Shown here piece after piece: positions 10,601 to 20,190 of a stretch of DNA of 39,266 nucleotides; position 1 is the first letter of the stretch; each line of letters begins with the position of its first letter. The translations under genes were made by a program, and so were the position numbers. This DNA comes from Methanomassiliicoccales archaeon. Lineage in GTDB: Archaea > Thermoplasmatota > Thermoplasmata > RBG-16-68-12 > SOIM01. The notes under the pieces are model-generated. The model was not told the origin of the DNA. It saw only the letters and a program-made list of their open reading frames with translations, and ran no database searches. The DNA lies in the NCBI GenBank assembly GCA_004377185.1, contig SOIM01000034.1:1-39266 (forward strand), given 5' to 3'.

Positions 10601-12378
10601 ACATCATTGCCGCGATGGGAAGCTGCAAGTCCGCGGAGGAGAATTTGGAGGAGATCAGGGTCTCGTACGACAAATGGGTCGAGGTAATGTCCAACGTTGA
10701 AGGGTACCTTGAGGAGGCCTCCAAGACCGGGATCGGCATAAAGGACTTCGTCTCTAGGCTGGACGCCCTGAAGAGGACCGCCGATTACGAGTACGCTGCA
10801 TCCGAGGCCGACAAGATACTGGATGACCTGGACTCCAGGAAGACGGCCATGAGCACCAGGACGCTTGAAGAGATTCAGAAGACCAGGGAGAAGGTGGATG
10901 CACTCTTGGAGGAGGGTGCGCAAGCAGGAACCCTGCTTGACCTGTTGAAAGAGGCGGAAAGGGCGGTCCAGGATGAGGAATACGTATCTGCTCGCCGTCA
11001 GGTGATCGAGGCCGCCAGGACGGTTGAGGGCCTGAGAAGCGATTATGACGAGTTCACGGCCGTCATGGATGAGGCCAAGACCAGGGTGGAGCAAGCCGCT
11101 GAGTTTGGCCTGGATACCGATGAGATCACGGGGAGATTGATGAGGCTGACAGATTCCGAGGAGGATTACAGTTCCCGCATTCAGCTGGCGCGCGAGTTGG
11201 GTGAGAGGGCTTCAACACTCGGCGAGAGCACCCGAGAGGAGGCCACAAGAGCTCTTGAGGAGGCACGAGAGATTCTGGAGCGTTTGAGGTCCGCAGGAAC
11301 GAACGTCAAGAAGGCCGAGAAGGTCTTTTCCAATGCAGAAGGGAAGCTGGCCGAAGGCAGGCTGCAAGAAGCAAGGCGGCTTGCCCTGGAAGCAAGGACC
11401 ATTGGCGAGGAAATGGCCAGTTTGGCCGAGGAGAGAACCGCCGAGACAGAAAGAGCCAGGGACATGGTCAAGAAGGCGGCAGCCTCGGGAGTGGATGTTA
11501 AGGCTTTCTCGAAAGAAATGGACAAGGCAATCGTCCTGAAGGATGACCGCAGGTCCGTCCTGAGACTGCGGGCCATCATTGAAGAAGCTGAAAGTTCCAT
11601 TGCATCGCTTGATAGAGAGGCTTCCGAGGAACTGGATCGAATGAGGGAAGAACTGATAGAACTGAGGAAGAGCTGTGCCCGTGTCGCCAGCCTCAAAGGG
11701 TTGCTGGAATCCGCAGAGAGTTCCATTAACGAGGGAAACCTGGCCGAGGCCGAGGCCCAGATCCAAGCTCTGAGGGAACAGGAGTCTAGGATCGAGGAGC
11801 TGAATTCTGAGTATGAAGAGACAAAGAAGGGATTCGAGGATGAGATATCGGACCTCGAGGCTGGAAGGGAGAAGCTGGAAGTCCTTCAGAAGGAAGGTGA
11901 GGAAGCCGAATCCCTCCACGACATCGAGGAAGCGATTCAGAGATACAAAGGCCTCACCGAGAGGGCCGTCGAGCTGAGGAAGGAGATGAGGGAGAAGGCG
12001 GAAAAGAGGTTGGAAGAAGTGCGGGACTTCGTGAACGAGCTCGATAGCCAGGGCGCGGATATCGAGGAAGCGCTTTCCGTCCTGTACGAAGCGGAAGAAG
12101 TCCTGGATGATGGGGGGTTCCTGAGAGCGATGGCAAAGGTCAACAGGGCCGCTGACCTGGGAGATAAGATCAGTGAGAAGCTTTCATTTGACGGCAAGCT
12201 TCTGGAGACTGAGAAGTTACTGGAAGCCGTCAATGAGGAAGGTATTGACGTTTCTGATTTGATGGAGAAGCTGGAATCGCTGAGCGAGGGGACCGACTAC
12301 CCGGAGATGACCGGTGAGCTCAAATCCATCGAGGAGGAAGCCGTCAAGAGAAAGAATGGGAATGAGAACACATCCTAA
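7633..12378 (+). CDS. Membrane-anchored 1581-residue helical-repeat (coiled-coil) protein
   Basis: The N-terminus has two membrane helices (about residues 13-36 and 48-70) separated by a short polar loop. Basic residues on both outer flanks predict that the N-terminus and the long C-terminal part are both cytoplasmic. Residues 75-1581 are almost entirely charged helix, rich in Glu, Arg, Lys and Ala. Degenerate units of roughly 80-95 residues recur, typically a short G-[VI]-D-[VI] or AGV turn, a helix, then a GDYxxA or EGRLxEA turn and a second helix. This is more like a long chain of TPR-like hairpins than one continuous coiled coil. A G-rich ribosome site lies about 12 bases before the ATG. 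The family is not recognised. An inner-membrane scaffold or tether is the simplest inference. The S8 protease gene follows 215 bases downstream. Confidence 0.85.
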   Translation: MWVVKRREGSVNYIVTWAVIVLMLAIGLFCLFWAFLYYASNEASFIISNANIATALLAVGFILVFVSLFLSYRQVRLATRLRQLHKIMDNARSGLRLAESMGVDTERAEGLYRRADTQAGFSKLRDTERIMADCLAILESLLTLHTDKLLEKTRADMEEKRDSIGIGFSEGSLAPIQEDIEKGDYWNVSRLLRDHKIASERIEELVRAMRRAVGLGLQVGEERERLQTALDRFNEGNSSGARIEAIRARDVLYRRMRDFVKKSYVKPVFKKMELLSRRGVASEEAQRLLKDAGTHLLAADIEASVENASLSGERIDDEARAAIEDSMDKIDHMTARAELLGVDVTPFPPLIGVANENLNEGRLEESLDQLQTVETSLVQEMNSIVLEMFYSIRKDMDLLFLVPEAKLEFINALEEADEERKKGNFEEAIRLGEKLETRTEDEEKESQRLYERSLQKLHEKIGKLEVKGVPVQEVQEVVTVSDQLASDGDYAKAMEAILSATEIVDRNLSLHKDSIRTFEEVSTLLNRTRDKGVDIGDLWEELLRLQESSDLERVITQAKEIEEQALQRMTDTTERAHVKILKMRDQLDQLLKDGIDVGAVPDLLELAQQELDKEDFNAAQKTIERASEQIETAIDLSEGFEEAISKVREAFARLETAGVPTSVFESDLQNILSKKDEDSLENVYGLLDEVRAERKRMKRQARESIEESGTLIEENPDVDFGEERDILGRASEAFEEGKYGKAFEIGIEAVGRTQKKLELYEKSDQLLETLSEDLDGLEKAGFNIHSLESELQICEMEKDPSTRIDKIRALESEIAKTEKRLEQSMEWAIVEARHWIAILEKNKVSSDDLGEMIESAQELASDRVYREAQKKARNVRDLAEERVAQFKEARDRMGILESIMAKAEVMDISLEEFEEDFSWLKTSDDYSLMIEKAKLMYDKINNLLEGERENVRSAISSLKDSLVALEQSNVHAPAARSALERAEVELSKDDIIAAMGSCKSAEENLEEIRVSYDKWVEVMSNVEGYLEEASKTGIGIKDFVSRLDALKRTADYEYAASEADKILDDLDSRKTAMSTRTLEEIQKTREKVDALLEEGAQAGTLLDLLKEAERAVQDEEYVSARRQVIEAARTVEGLRSDYDEFTAVMDEAKTRVEQAAEFGLDTDEITGRLMRLTDSEEDYSSRIQLARELGERASTLGESTREEATRALEEAREILERLRSAGTNVKKAEKVFSNAEGKLAEGRLQEARRLALEARTIGEEMASLAEERTAETERARDMVKKAAASGVDVKAFSKEMDKAIVLKDDRRSVLRLRAIIEEAESSIASLDREASEELDRMREELIELRKSCARVASLKGLLESAESSINEGNLAEAEAQIQALREQESRIEELNSEYEETKKGFEDEISDLEAGREKLEVLQKEGEEAESLHDIEEAIQRYKGLTERAVELRKEMREKAEKRLEEVRDFVNELDSQGADIEEALSVLYEAEEVLDDGGFLRAMAKVNRAADLGDKISEKLSFDGKLLETEKLLEAVNEEGIDVSDLMEKLESLSEGTDYPEMTGELKSIEEEAVKRKNGNENTS

Positions 12379-12593
12379 GGACAACCATCTCATGCAGTTT
12401 TCTGCAACAGATCGGGATAGTCTGCTTACCAACCGTTAGTGTTTTTCTCCGGGAACCATCTTTTGAAGGAAGATTCGACATTCAGAATGAGAAAATGAGC
12501 CTGGCTTAGTATTCATATTGAAATCAATACCACAAAACTTTTTAGAACAAACCTGCATATGACCAAGTACTTACAACAGAATGGGGGAAGAAG

Positions 12594-15500
12594 TTGGGCA
12601 GAAAACCTCGTACATCGATTCCTGTTCTTTTCGCTGTCCTCCTCTTCGTTGGGTCATTCTCCCCCTTGTTCGGTTTTGCAGGAGGAGTAGCCCACAATCA
12701 AATCGAGGAAGAGGCGGCAGCCGAGGAAACGGTCCCGTTCGGACAATACGTGTTCGGGCCTGTATCAGGTCAGAGATACCTCATCGTCAAGGACGTGTAC
12801 GCAGAGACGGTCGATTTTGTTGGAGATGGCATCGTATTCCATGACCTGGCTTCCCTTATGGAGTATGAGCTGAGTCTGGCGGATGGTTCGAGTTACAAGA
12901 TAGATCCAGAGCTTTTGGTCCTGCTTCAAAACGAGAGGTCTCGGTATGAGATCGTGTCAGTGGTCATTGAGATGAGTGACCAGTATTCGCGCGAAATCAG
13001 CTTGAGAATGAGAGAGAGGCACAAGCCATCTCTTCAAGAAATGATCGATGAAAGGGAGGGAATCTACAATGTGGCTAGATCAAGAGCAAATGGCAAACCC
13101 ATTACCACCCAGGAACCACTGGAGAGCTACCTGACCGAGTCCGAGTGTTCCTACCTGGAGGAGACGAACCTCAAGATAGATCGCAAGATGTTTGAGATTC
13201 GAAAGGAGATAATGGACCTCACGGCCCAGAAGAACGTCCTTTCACAGCAGGATTTGGTGGAAGACCTTGCCTCAAGAGGGTTCTACGTGGGATATCAGGG
13301 ACACCTCCTCAACACTCTCACTGCAAGAGTCCCGGTCTGGTATCTGGAGGAAATAGCCGACAGACCAGATGTTGCCCTCATACACAACAATATCGTCATG
13401 TATCCTCAACTGGACCACAGTGTTGACGCGATACTCGCCACCTCCATGTGGGGCGTTGGCGCCACGGGAGGCCCGTGGGACCTGGCTGTGGCCGATACCG
13501 GCATTGATAAGACCCACCCCAATCTGCACGTGGAATGGGAAAAGGTGGTTCATGACTCCGGCCAGCTCATCCCAGGATACAACGATGACTCAGGCTCAAC
13601 AGATGATCTCCACGGTCACGGCACCCACATCGCCGGGATAGTCCTGAGCAATCATTCAACCTACAAAGGTGTGGCATACGGGATGCGTGACATGATCAAC
13701 GCCAAGTTCGGATTCCAAACGGACAATGGTCGCGGCGGAGGGGACTATTCTGACATGATGAAGGTCGTGGATTGGGCCATCCAGACTGCCGGTGCTGACG
13801 TGATTAGCTTCAGTTTCGGTGGGGCTGGATTCACAAACGGCAACAATGGACCCGCCCGCTATTTTGATGCGGTCATCGATGACCTGGGTGTACCCATAGC
13901 CGTATCCGCTGGGAATGACGGCCCCGGTGCCGGCACTATCAGCAGACCGGCCGACGCGTTCAACATCCTCACAGTCGGAAGCATAAATGACCAGAACTCC
14001 GATGCTAGGAGTGGCGACTTCATTAGCGGATTCAGTAGCCGAGGACCTCTTGACGACGGCAGGATTAAGCCTGACGTGGTCGCACCTGGCGCTAACATAC
14101 GTTCCGCAAACAACGATTGGGAAGGACTGTCCAGCGATTTCGTGCAGATGTCGGGAACAAGCATGGCAGCTCCGCACGTCGCAGCGAGTTTGCTTCTCAT
14201 GATGAACTACACCAATGATCCGTCCCTTTTCCCTGCAGTCTACAAGGCCCTGATGATAAACCAGGCGGAGGACTGGGGTATTATAGCGGGTGTTGAAAAT
14301 GAGACCGGGTGGGGTTACATAAACCTGGACGACACGCTCACCTACATGGATTATCATATCGAAGGATTCGTCAACACAACTTTGAGATACCGATTCTACC
14401 GGGGTTCTGTCACAGCAGCAGACAAGGCGACACTGGTTTGGCAGAGGCACTCAGTATATCTCGATGAGTTCTTTCCACTCCAGTATTGGCTCCCCAATGA
14501 CTTGGATTTGTACATCTACGAGATGCCAAGCAGGAACGAACTCGGGAAGTCCATCTACCCGCTGAACAACATAGAGCAGTTGAACTTCGGTGCTTCCAGC
14601 GCGGATGTCCTTCTCAAGGTCAGGGTGTTTGGGGATGTCGAGGGCACGACGGACGAACCCTTCTCACTGGCTCTGATGAGCGATTTCAATGAAATCATCC
14701 CCCCGAGCTTCATAGTCAATCTGTCGGGTCCCACAGACGTTATGTTCGGTGAGACCTTTGACATTTTCGCGAACGTGACCAATGTCGGGGACCTTGAGGG
14801 CTGGAACGTGAATGCGTTGTTGAACCTTCCTCCGGGACTGACCTGGATTGGAGGATCGAACCCTTCATCGCTTGGGAACCTCGCGAAGGGAGCAACTGCG
14901 ATGACCTCCTGGCAGGTCAGGGCGGACCAGGTCGGCTTCCAGACTCTGACCGTTGATGGCTTTTCCAACTCGCTCGGGGAGACCTTCACAAACAGGAGCC
15001 AGGGCCATACCGTCAGGGTTCAAGACGTTGAGTTGCCGTTGATCCTGGAAGTGGACGCACTACCCAATCCACAAGAAGTGCACGGAGTTGTAAACATATC
15101 TGCGCTTATTCTAGACAATACAGGAATAAACATTGTGTGGGTTGACATTGAAAAGCCGGACGCTTCCCCTTACGGAAACTTCACAATGGCTCTTGACAGC
15201 GGAAGTGGGAAGCACTATTTCTACGACAACTATCCGGACCTTGGAGATTATCAGTTCACGATATGGGCGGAAGATTTGAATTCGAACTGGAATTTCTCTA
15301 CAGGCTCGTTCACGATACAAGACACCACTCCTCCTACGATTAGTAATCTCTTAGCCACACCATCTCCTCAAGAGGTGTACGGTGCGGTCAACGTCTCGGT
15401 GGATGTCACTGACAATTACCTGCTCTCCGGTGTTTGGGTTGAGATCACGGACCCGCAATCTAACATTACCAATTTCTCCATGGACGCGGGTACTCTGGAA

Positions 15501-17888
15501 AACTTCTATCATAGGTCCACGTACGACATATTGGGCACGTTCAACTTCGTGATATGGGCCGTTGACAGCCTTGCCCTTTGGAACTCGGATTCAGGTCAGT
15601 TCACGATTCAAGACACCACATTTCCCATCGCCGATGCGGGACCGATCCAGCTTGATGTGCTGATTGGAACCACAGTAACCTTCGACGGAAGCGGTTCGAG
15701 TGACAACCACCAGATTGCCTCCTACGAATGGACATTTGATGACGGAGGACCCAAGAGCTTGACTGGAGTGGGTCCGCAATACATCTTCAACAACGCTTCC
15801 TGCTATGACGTGACCCTGAACGTTACCGACACCGCAGGCAATTCCGCATATGACAGCATGAGGGTGTGCACAATCGAGCGCAATCCGCCACTTATCAGGA
15901 ATGTTACAGCAACTCCGAACCCTCAGGAGCTGTACGGAGTTGTCAACATCTCCGCAAATATCTGGGACGACTATGGTCTTTGTCTGGATTGCGCCTGGAT
16001 AGAGATCACTGCACCAGACATGTCAAGCACCAATGTCACCATGACCTCAGGGCCGGGTGACCTATACTACCACCAGCGTATGTACCTGGAACTGGGGACC
16101 TATGGCTTCAGGATAACTGCCCTTGACGTGTACAACAACTGGAATTCCACAGATGGGTCCTTCCTGATACGGGATTCCACGCCCCCCACACTGAAAGAGG
16201 TTTTCACCAACCCAGCCCCGCAGGAGGTCCCCGGTCCCGTGAACATTTCGGTCCTGGTGAACGACAATCACCTGGTGGATGAAGTGTGGATCAACATATA
16301 CGACCCTGGTGGCTTCGAGGTCACGAACAGCAGCATGACGTTCTATACGCCTACCCAGAGACATTACTACCGTAATACGTATCAAGAGCTCGGGGTATAC
16401 AATTTCACGATTTGGGCCAATGATGTCAGCGGAAACCGGAATCACACTAATGGATCCTTCTTGATGAGGGATACGACCCCTCCCCGGTTCGTCAGCGTTG
16501 GTGCTTCTCCTCCTATTCAAGAGGTTTTCTACGAGGTGAACATATCTGTCAATGTTACTGACAACTACGATGTCGTTGGAGCCTGGGCTAACGTGTCTGC
16601 CCCTGATGGCTCGTTCGTGGGGAACTTCACCATGATCGAGGGGAACGTCACGGACGCGTACTACTTCGTGAGAAGCTACGATACACTGGGCAGATATGAC
16701 TACGACGTTTGGATCACGGATGCTGTGGGCCTGTGGAACACCCGAGGCGGGTCGTTCAGGATGGAGGACGGGACCGACCCGGTGATAGTACCACTGCAGA
16801 GCAATCCCCAGGTCGAGGTGTATGGTTACATAAATCTGACCGCGAACGCTACGGACAATTATGAGTATATGGGCGCATGGATAACCATCTACTATCCGAC
16901 CGGGGTCCCGCTCGGGAACTTCACAATGCTCGAGAATCCCGGGGACCCTGCCAATTTCTATTACGAGGATAACTTCGGCAGTCTCGGGATGTTCTCCTAT
17001 AAGCTCGCTGTGAGGGACACCAGCGGCAATTGGGGTGTGTCAAACGAGAGTTTCACCGTCATCGATACCACTTCGCCGATTGCAGATGCAGGTGCTGACA
17101 AGGAAGTCCTGCAGAGAACTGTCGTTACCTTCGACGGGAGCGGGAGTTCGGACAACTACGGTGGGATATCCAACTACAGCTGGAGTTTCGATGAAGGGGG
17201 GAATACCGTCAACATGTACGGGCCGAATCCTCAACACACCTTCAATGCTCCGGGCAATTACTCTATCATACTGACGGTGACCGACTCATCTGGCAATTCG
17301 GACCAGGACGAAGTGTGGGTGAACGTCACTGCGAGGGACAGCGACCAGGACGGTCTGACCGATGACGAGGAAGAAGCACTGGGCACCGATCCCAATGACC
17401 CAGATACCGATAACGATGGACTGTCCGATCTCTATGAGGTTGGTGAGAGCGGTACAGATCCAACGAACCCAGATACCGATGGCGATGGCATCATCGACGG
17501 TCTGGATGAGGACCCGCTTTATCCGAATATCGACGACGGAACCATCGAGGAACCCCTTCTCACCAAATATTGGTGGTTGATCCTTCTCATCATCCTCATA
17601 CCAGTGATCATTCTACCTATTGTGGCTGCAAGTGGTAGGAGACGCAAGAAAGAGGAGCAGAGGAGAGCAGAAGAAAGGAAGAGAAGGCAAGCCAAGCTCA
17701 GAGCACGTCTGGCTGCACAGAGAGATAGACTCAGGGAACCTCCCCCGCCTCCCCCGTCAGAAGGTGAGCCACCTGCTGAACCTGAGGTACCTCCGCCACC
17801 ACCTGCTGAAACGCCAGAGCCACCACCACCGGATGAAACACCCGAACCACCACCGCCTGAAGAACCTCCACCGCCACCGCCCGAGTGA
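12594..17888 (+). CDS. Cell-surface subtilisin-like serine protease (S8) with PKD/Ig repeats and membrane anchor
   Basis: The start is a TTG with GGGGG 6 bases upstream; an overlapping ATG at 12581 is in another frame. A signal peptide covers residues 1-30 and a propeptide-like region follows to about 290. The S8 domain has Asp301 (VADTGID), His342 (HGHGTHIAG), oxyanion Asn441 (SAGNDGP) and Ser523 ([10 protein letters not shown]). After it come a CARDB/DUF11-like domain, seven or so Ig-like repeats of about 95 residues (each with PxPQEVxGxVNIS and TDNY-type strands), and two PKD domains. Three calcium-type Asp-rich repeats follow ([38 protein letters not shown]). One membrane helix near residue 1660 and a basic cytoplasmic tail ending in long proline runs complete it. 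All catalytic residues are present, so it should be active outside the cell on proteins. Confidence 0.95.
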   Translation: MGRKPRTSIPVLFAVLLFVGSFSPLFGFAGGVAHNQIEEEAAAEETVPFGQYVFGPVSGQRYLIVKDVYAETVDFVGDGIVFHDLASLMEYELSLADGSSYKIDPELLVLLQNERSRYEIVSVVIEMSDQYSREISLRMRERHKPSLQEMIDEREGIYNVARSRANGKPITTQEPLESYLTESECSYLEETNLKIDRKMFEIRKEIMDLTAQKNVLSQQDLVEDLASRGFYVGYQGHLLNTLTARVPVWYLEEIADRPDVALIHNNIVMYPQLDHSVDAILATSMWGVGATGGPWDLAVADTGIDKTHPNLHVEWEKVVHDSGQLIPGYNDDSGSTDDLHGHGTHIAGIVLSNHSTYKGVAYGMRDMINAKFGFQTDNGRGGGDYSDMMKVVDWAIQTAGADVISFSFGGAGFTNGNNGPARYFDAVIDDLGVPIAVSAGNDGPGAGTISRPADAFNILTVGSINDQNSDARSGDFISGFSSRGPLDDGRIKPDVVAPGANIRSANNDWEGLSSDFVQMSGTSMAAPHVAASLLLMMNYTNDPSLFPAVYKALMINQAEDWGIIAGVENETGWGYINLDDTLTYMDYHIEGFVNTTLRYRFYRGSVTAADKATLVWQRHSVYLDEFFPLQYWLPNDLDLYIYEMPSRNELGKSIYPLNNIEQLNFGASSADVLLKVRVFGDVEGTTDEPFSLALMSDFNEIIPPSFIVNLSGPTDVMFGETFDIFANVTNVGDLEGWNVNALLNLPPGLTWIGGSNPSSLGNLAKGATAMTSWQVRADQVGFQTLTVDGFSNSLGETFTNRSQGHTVRVQDVELPLILEVDALPNPQEVHGVVNISALILDNTGINIVWVDIEKPDASPYGNFTMALDSGSGKHYFYDNYPDLGDYQFTIWAEDLNSNWNFSTGSFTIQDTTPPTISNLLATPSPQEVYGAVNVSVDVTDNYLLSGVWVEITDPQSNITNFSMDAGTLENFYHRSTYDILGTFNFVIWAVDSLALWNSDSGQFTIQDTTFPIADAGPIQLDVLIGTTVTFDGSGSSDNHQIASYEWTFDDGGPKSLTGVGPQYIFNNASCYDVTLNVTDTAGNSAYDSMRVCTIERNPPLIRNVTATPNPQELYGVVNISANIWDDYGLCLDCAWIEITAPDMSSTNVTMTSGPGDLYYHQRMYLELGTYGFRITALDVYNNWNSTDGSFLIRDSTPPTLKEVFTNPAPQEVPGPVNISVLVNDNHLVDEVWINIYDPGGFEVTNSSMTFYTPTQRHYYRNTYQELGVYNFTIWANDVSGNRNHTNGSFLMRDTTPPRFVSVGASPPIQEVFYEVNISVNVTDNYDVVGAWANVSAPDGSFVGNFTMIEGNVTDAYYFVRSYDTLGRYDYDVWITDAVGLWNTRGGSFRMEDGTDPVIVPLQSNPQVEVYGYINLTANATDNYEYMGAWITIYYPTGVPLGNFTMLENPGDPANFYYEDNFGSLGMFSYKLAVRDTSGNWGVSNESFTVIDTTSPIADAGADKEVLQRTVVTFDGSGSSDNYGGISNYSWSFDEGGNTVNMYGPNPQHTFNAPGNYSIILTVTDSSGNSDQDEVWVNVTARDSDQDGLTDDEEEALGTDPNDPDTDNDGLSDLYEVGESGTDPTNPDTDGDGIIDGLDEDPLYPNIDDGTIEEPLLTKYWWLILLIILIPVIILPIVAASGRRRKKEEQRRAEERKRRQAKLRARLAAQRDRLREPPPPPPSEGEPPAEPEVPPPPPAETPEPPPPDETPEPPPPEEPPPPPPE

Positions 17889-17910
17889 AGCAGCCCAGGT
17901 TGGGGCAATT

Positions 17911-17920
17911 CTTCTTTTTC
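17911..17920 (+). terminator. Oligo-T terminator-like tract between convergent genes
   Basis: CTTCTTTTTC lies 23 bases after the S8 protease stop, in the 102-base gap before the end of the opposing NAC gene. Archaeal RNA polymerase commonly terminates at T-rich tracts. There is no strong hairpin. Confidence 0.35.
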
Positions 17921-17990
17921 GGACGCATACTAACTTCTGTTAAGAAACGCTATTGCTTCCCACTTCTCCCAATAGGAAATGCAGAACCCA

Positions 17991-18341
17991 TTATCCGCTC
18001 ATCAGCTTGATTATCGCCTCAGCGGGCTCCCCATCACATTCTTCCAGTGCCTTTCTCGCCTCCTTCTCGGACACGTTCGCTTTCTCCGCGACCAGCTTGA
18101 TGTCCTCGATGGGAATCCTCAGCTCTTCCTCCTTCTCGGTTATCTCGGGCTCCCCCACGATCTGAAAGGTCTTCTGCCCCTGGAGGGTTGTCATTGTGAC
18201 CTCGGCATCCGTGAAATGGTATTCCTTGGAAGATGTTTTGATGATGACCTCTTCCACTCCCTCTATCTCCTCGGTCTCGATTCCGAGCTTCTTCATCATT
18301 TGCTTCATCTGTCTTGGATGTATTCGCCCGCCGGGTATCAT
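17991..18341 (-). CDS. nac: Nascent polypeptide-associated complex protein (archaeal alpha-NAC)
   Basis: A 116-residue protein of the usual archaeal NAC size. The N-terminus MIPGGRIHPRQMKQMMKKLG matches the basic ribosome-binding start of the family. The NAC beta domain follows at about 30-70 (TDAEVTMTTLQGQKTFQIVG), and a UBA domain closes the protein at about 76-116 (ending EAIIKLMSG). Archaeal NAC acts as a homodimeric chaperone at the ribosome exit tunnel. The ATG at 18341 was chosen over a longer frame reaching 18593 because the family begins here and GAGGG stands 6 bases upstream. It diverges from the RLI gene with 79 bases between starts, an arrangement that pairs two ribosome-associated factors. 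Confidence 0.95.
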   Translation of the reverse strand: MIPGGRIHPRQMKQMMKKLGIETEEIEGVEEVIIKTSSKEYHFTDAEVTMTTLQGQKTFQIVGEPEITEKEEELRIPIEDIKLVAEKANVSEKEARKALEECDGEPAEAIIKLMSG

Positions 18342-18388
18342 TGGGATCCCTCTGGTGATTCTTCTCGCTCTAGAAAAGTGTTGGCATT

Positions 18389-18398
18389 GTTTAAATAG
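18389..18398. promoter_or_regulatory. Shared TATA box between alpha-NAC and RLI
   Basis: GTTTAAATAG lies about 28 bases before the GTG of RLI, so that transcript would be leaderless. Read on the minus strand the near-palindromic TTTAAA also suits NAC, giving a leader of about 25 bases that contains its GAGGG ribosome site. Confidence 0.55.
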
Positions 18399-18420
18399 AT
18401 TAGCTCCGTTGAGCACATCC

Positions 18421-20190
18421 GTGAGGATTGCCGTACTCATCAGGGACAGATGCCAGTCCAAGAAATGCTCTCTGGAATGCATACGATATTGCCCACCAGT
18501 GAGAACCGGGACGGAGGCCGTGGTGATGGGGGACGACGGTAAGGTCATCATTTCTGAGGAGTTGTGTGTCGGATGCGGCATCTGCATCCACAAATGCCCT
18601 TTCGACGCGATAAGGATTATAGGTCTGCCGGAGGAATTGGAAGGAGACCTGGTTCATCAGTATGGAGAGAACGGGTTCCGATTGTACAGGCTGCCACGCC
18701 CCAGGAGCGGTATGGTGGTCGGACTGCTCGGTCCGAACGGGATAGGGAAGACCACCGTTCTGTCAATACTGTCCGGTGAGATCATCCCCAATCTTGGAGT
18801 GTACGATGAGGAACCCAGCTGGGAGGCGGTGCTCGACCATTTCTCCGGAACCGAGATCTATGAATACATGGAGAAGGTCTCCAGCGGTGAATGGAAACCC
18901 TCTGTGAAGCCCCAGTACGTGGACAAGCTCTCCAAGGTCTACAAAGGTAAGGTCTCCTCCCTCCTCAAGAAGGTGGACCATCAGAACAACCTGTCCGAAG
19001 TCAAGCAGCAGTTGGAGCTGTCCAGCTTCATAGACAAGGATATCAGCAAGCTGTCTGGAGGGGAACTGCAGCGCGTTGCGATTGCCGCGACCATCCTGAA
19101 AGAGGCGGACGTCTATTTCTTTGACGAACCTTCCTCCTACTTGGATATTTATCAACGCCTTCAGGTGGCCAAATCCGTTCAGAAGCTGGCCGAGGAGAAG
19201 CCGACGGTAGTGGTGGAGCATGACCTTGCCGTTTTCGATTTCCTTGCGACGAATGTCCACCTGATGTACGGTTCTGAGGGAGCGTACGGTGTTCTCTCCC
19301 ACCCCCGACCGGTGAGGACTGCCATCAACGTCTATCTGAGAGGCTTCTTGAGAGAAGAGAACGTACGTTTCCGCGAGACTGAAATCAGATTCGAGTCACA
19401 TCCACCTAGGAAGGAGTGGTCAAAAGCGACCTTGTTGCAGTTCGAACCGCTCAAGAAGAGGTTCAAGAGCTTCATCCTGAACACCGGAGAGGGCAGCGTC
19501 GGTGTCGGCGAAGTGGTGGGCGTGGTCGGACCGAATGCCACAGGCAAGACCACCTTCGTGAAGATGCTGGCGGGGGAAATAAAGCCAACCGCGGGCACCG
19601 TTGGTGCTGAGGTCACTGTCAGCTACAAACCCCAGTATTTGGAATCGAAGTTCAAGGGGACGGTCAGGGAACTGTACATGACCGAGATCATGGAGGAGTT
19701 CGAGTCCAATTACTTCCAGTCCGAGATCCTGAAGTCGCTTGGTGTTTCGCCTCACTTGGACAGGGAACTTCTGGGTCTGTCAGGAGGGGAGCTACAGAGG
19801 GTTGCCATGGCCCTTTGCCTGGGAAGGAAAGCGGACCTCTATCTGATTGATGAACCATCCGCCTACCTGGACTCCAACCAGAGAATGCAGACGGCCAAGA
19901 CCATAAGGAGGAGCATGGAGAAGAGGGGGCTCAGCGGATTGATTGTTGACCACGATGTGTATTTCCTTGACCTTGTCTCAGATTCGTTGATGGTTTTCGG
20001 GGGCGAACCCGGCGTGAAAGGTTTCGGAGAGGGACCCTTCGAAATGCGTGAGGGCATGAACAGGTTCCTCAAGATGGTGGAGATTACCTTCAGAAGGGAC
20101 AATGACACCAATAGGCCGAGGATAAACAAGTCCGGATCCGCTCTTGACAGGGAGCAGAAGGCGAAGGGCGAATACTACTACTCAGCCTGA
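18421..20190 (+). CDS. Ribosome recycling ATPase ABCE1 / RNase L inhibitor homologue
   Basis: A 589-residue soluble ABC protein. The N-terminal iron-sulphur domain has CQSKKCSLECIRYCP and CVGCGICIHKCP for two 4Fe-4S clusters. The first nucleotide domain has GPNGIGKTT, LSGGELQRVAIA and YFFDEPSSYLD. The second has GPNATGKTT, LSGGELQRVAMA and YLIDEPSAYLD. Histidine switches are in EHDLAVF and DHDVYF. ABCE1 splits ribosomes after termination, and its length and parts are complete. The GTG at 18421 was chosen because the protein then begins with the family's RIAVLIRDRCQ segment; the frame upstream to 18196 overlaps NAC and is not conserved-looking. The stop overlaps the convergent DedA gene by 13 bases. 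Confidence 0.97.
   Translation: MRIAVLIRDRCQSKKCSLECIRYCPPVRTGTEAVVMGDDGKVIISEELCVGCGICIHKCPFDAIRIIGLPEELEGDLVHQYGENGFRLYRLPRPRSGMVVGLLGPNGIGKTTVLSILSGEIIPNLGVYDEEPSWEAVLDHFSGTEIYEYMEKVSSGEWKPSVKPQYVDKLSKVYKGKVSSLLKKVDHQNNLSEVKQQLELSSFIDKDISKLSGGELQRVAIAATILKEADVYFFDEPSSYLDIYQRLQVAKSVQKLAEEKPTVVVEHDLAVFDFLATNVHLMYGSEGAYGVLSHPRPVRTAINVYLRGFLREENVRFRETEIRFESHPPRKEWSKATLLQFEPLKKRFKSFILNTGEGSVGVGEVVGVVGPNATGKTTFVKMLAGEIKPTAGTVGAEVTVSYKPQYLESKFKGTVRELYMTEIMEEFESNYFQSEILKSLGVSPHLDRELLGLSGGELQRVAMALCLGRKADLYLIDEPSAYLDSNQRMQTAKTIRRSMEKRGLSGLIVDHDVYFLDLVSDSLMVFGGEPGVKGFGEGPFEMREGMNRFLKMVEITFRRDNDTNRPRINKSGSALDREQKAKGEYYYSA

Noticed and set aside
13656..14450. A 264-codon minus-strand open frame
   Set aside because: It is antisense to the catalytic domain of the S8 protease, and its His- and Val-rich translation has no domain pattern.
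17519..17908. Gly/Ser-rich minus-strand frame
   Set aside because: It is the complement of the proline-coding tail of the S8 protease.
18196..18420. Upstream extension of the RLI frame
   Set aside because: It overlaps the NAC gene on the other strand and adds sequence absent from the family; GTG 18421 gives the canonical N-terminus and suits the TATA box.
18342..18593. Upstream extension of the NAC frame
   Set aside because: It would run across the divergent promoter into RLI; ATG 18341 has a ribosome site and matches the family start.
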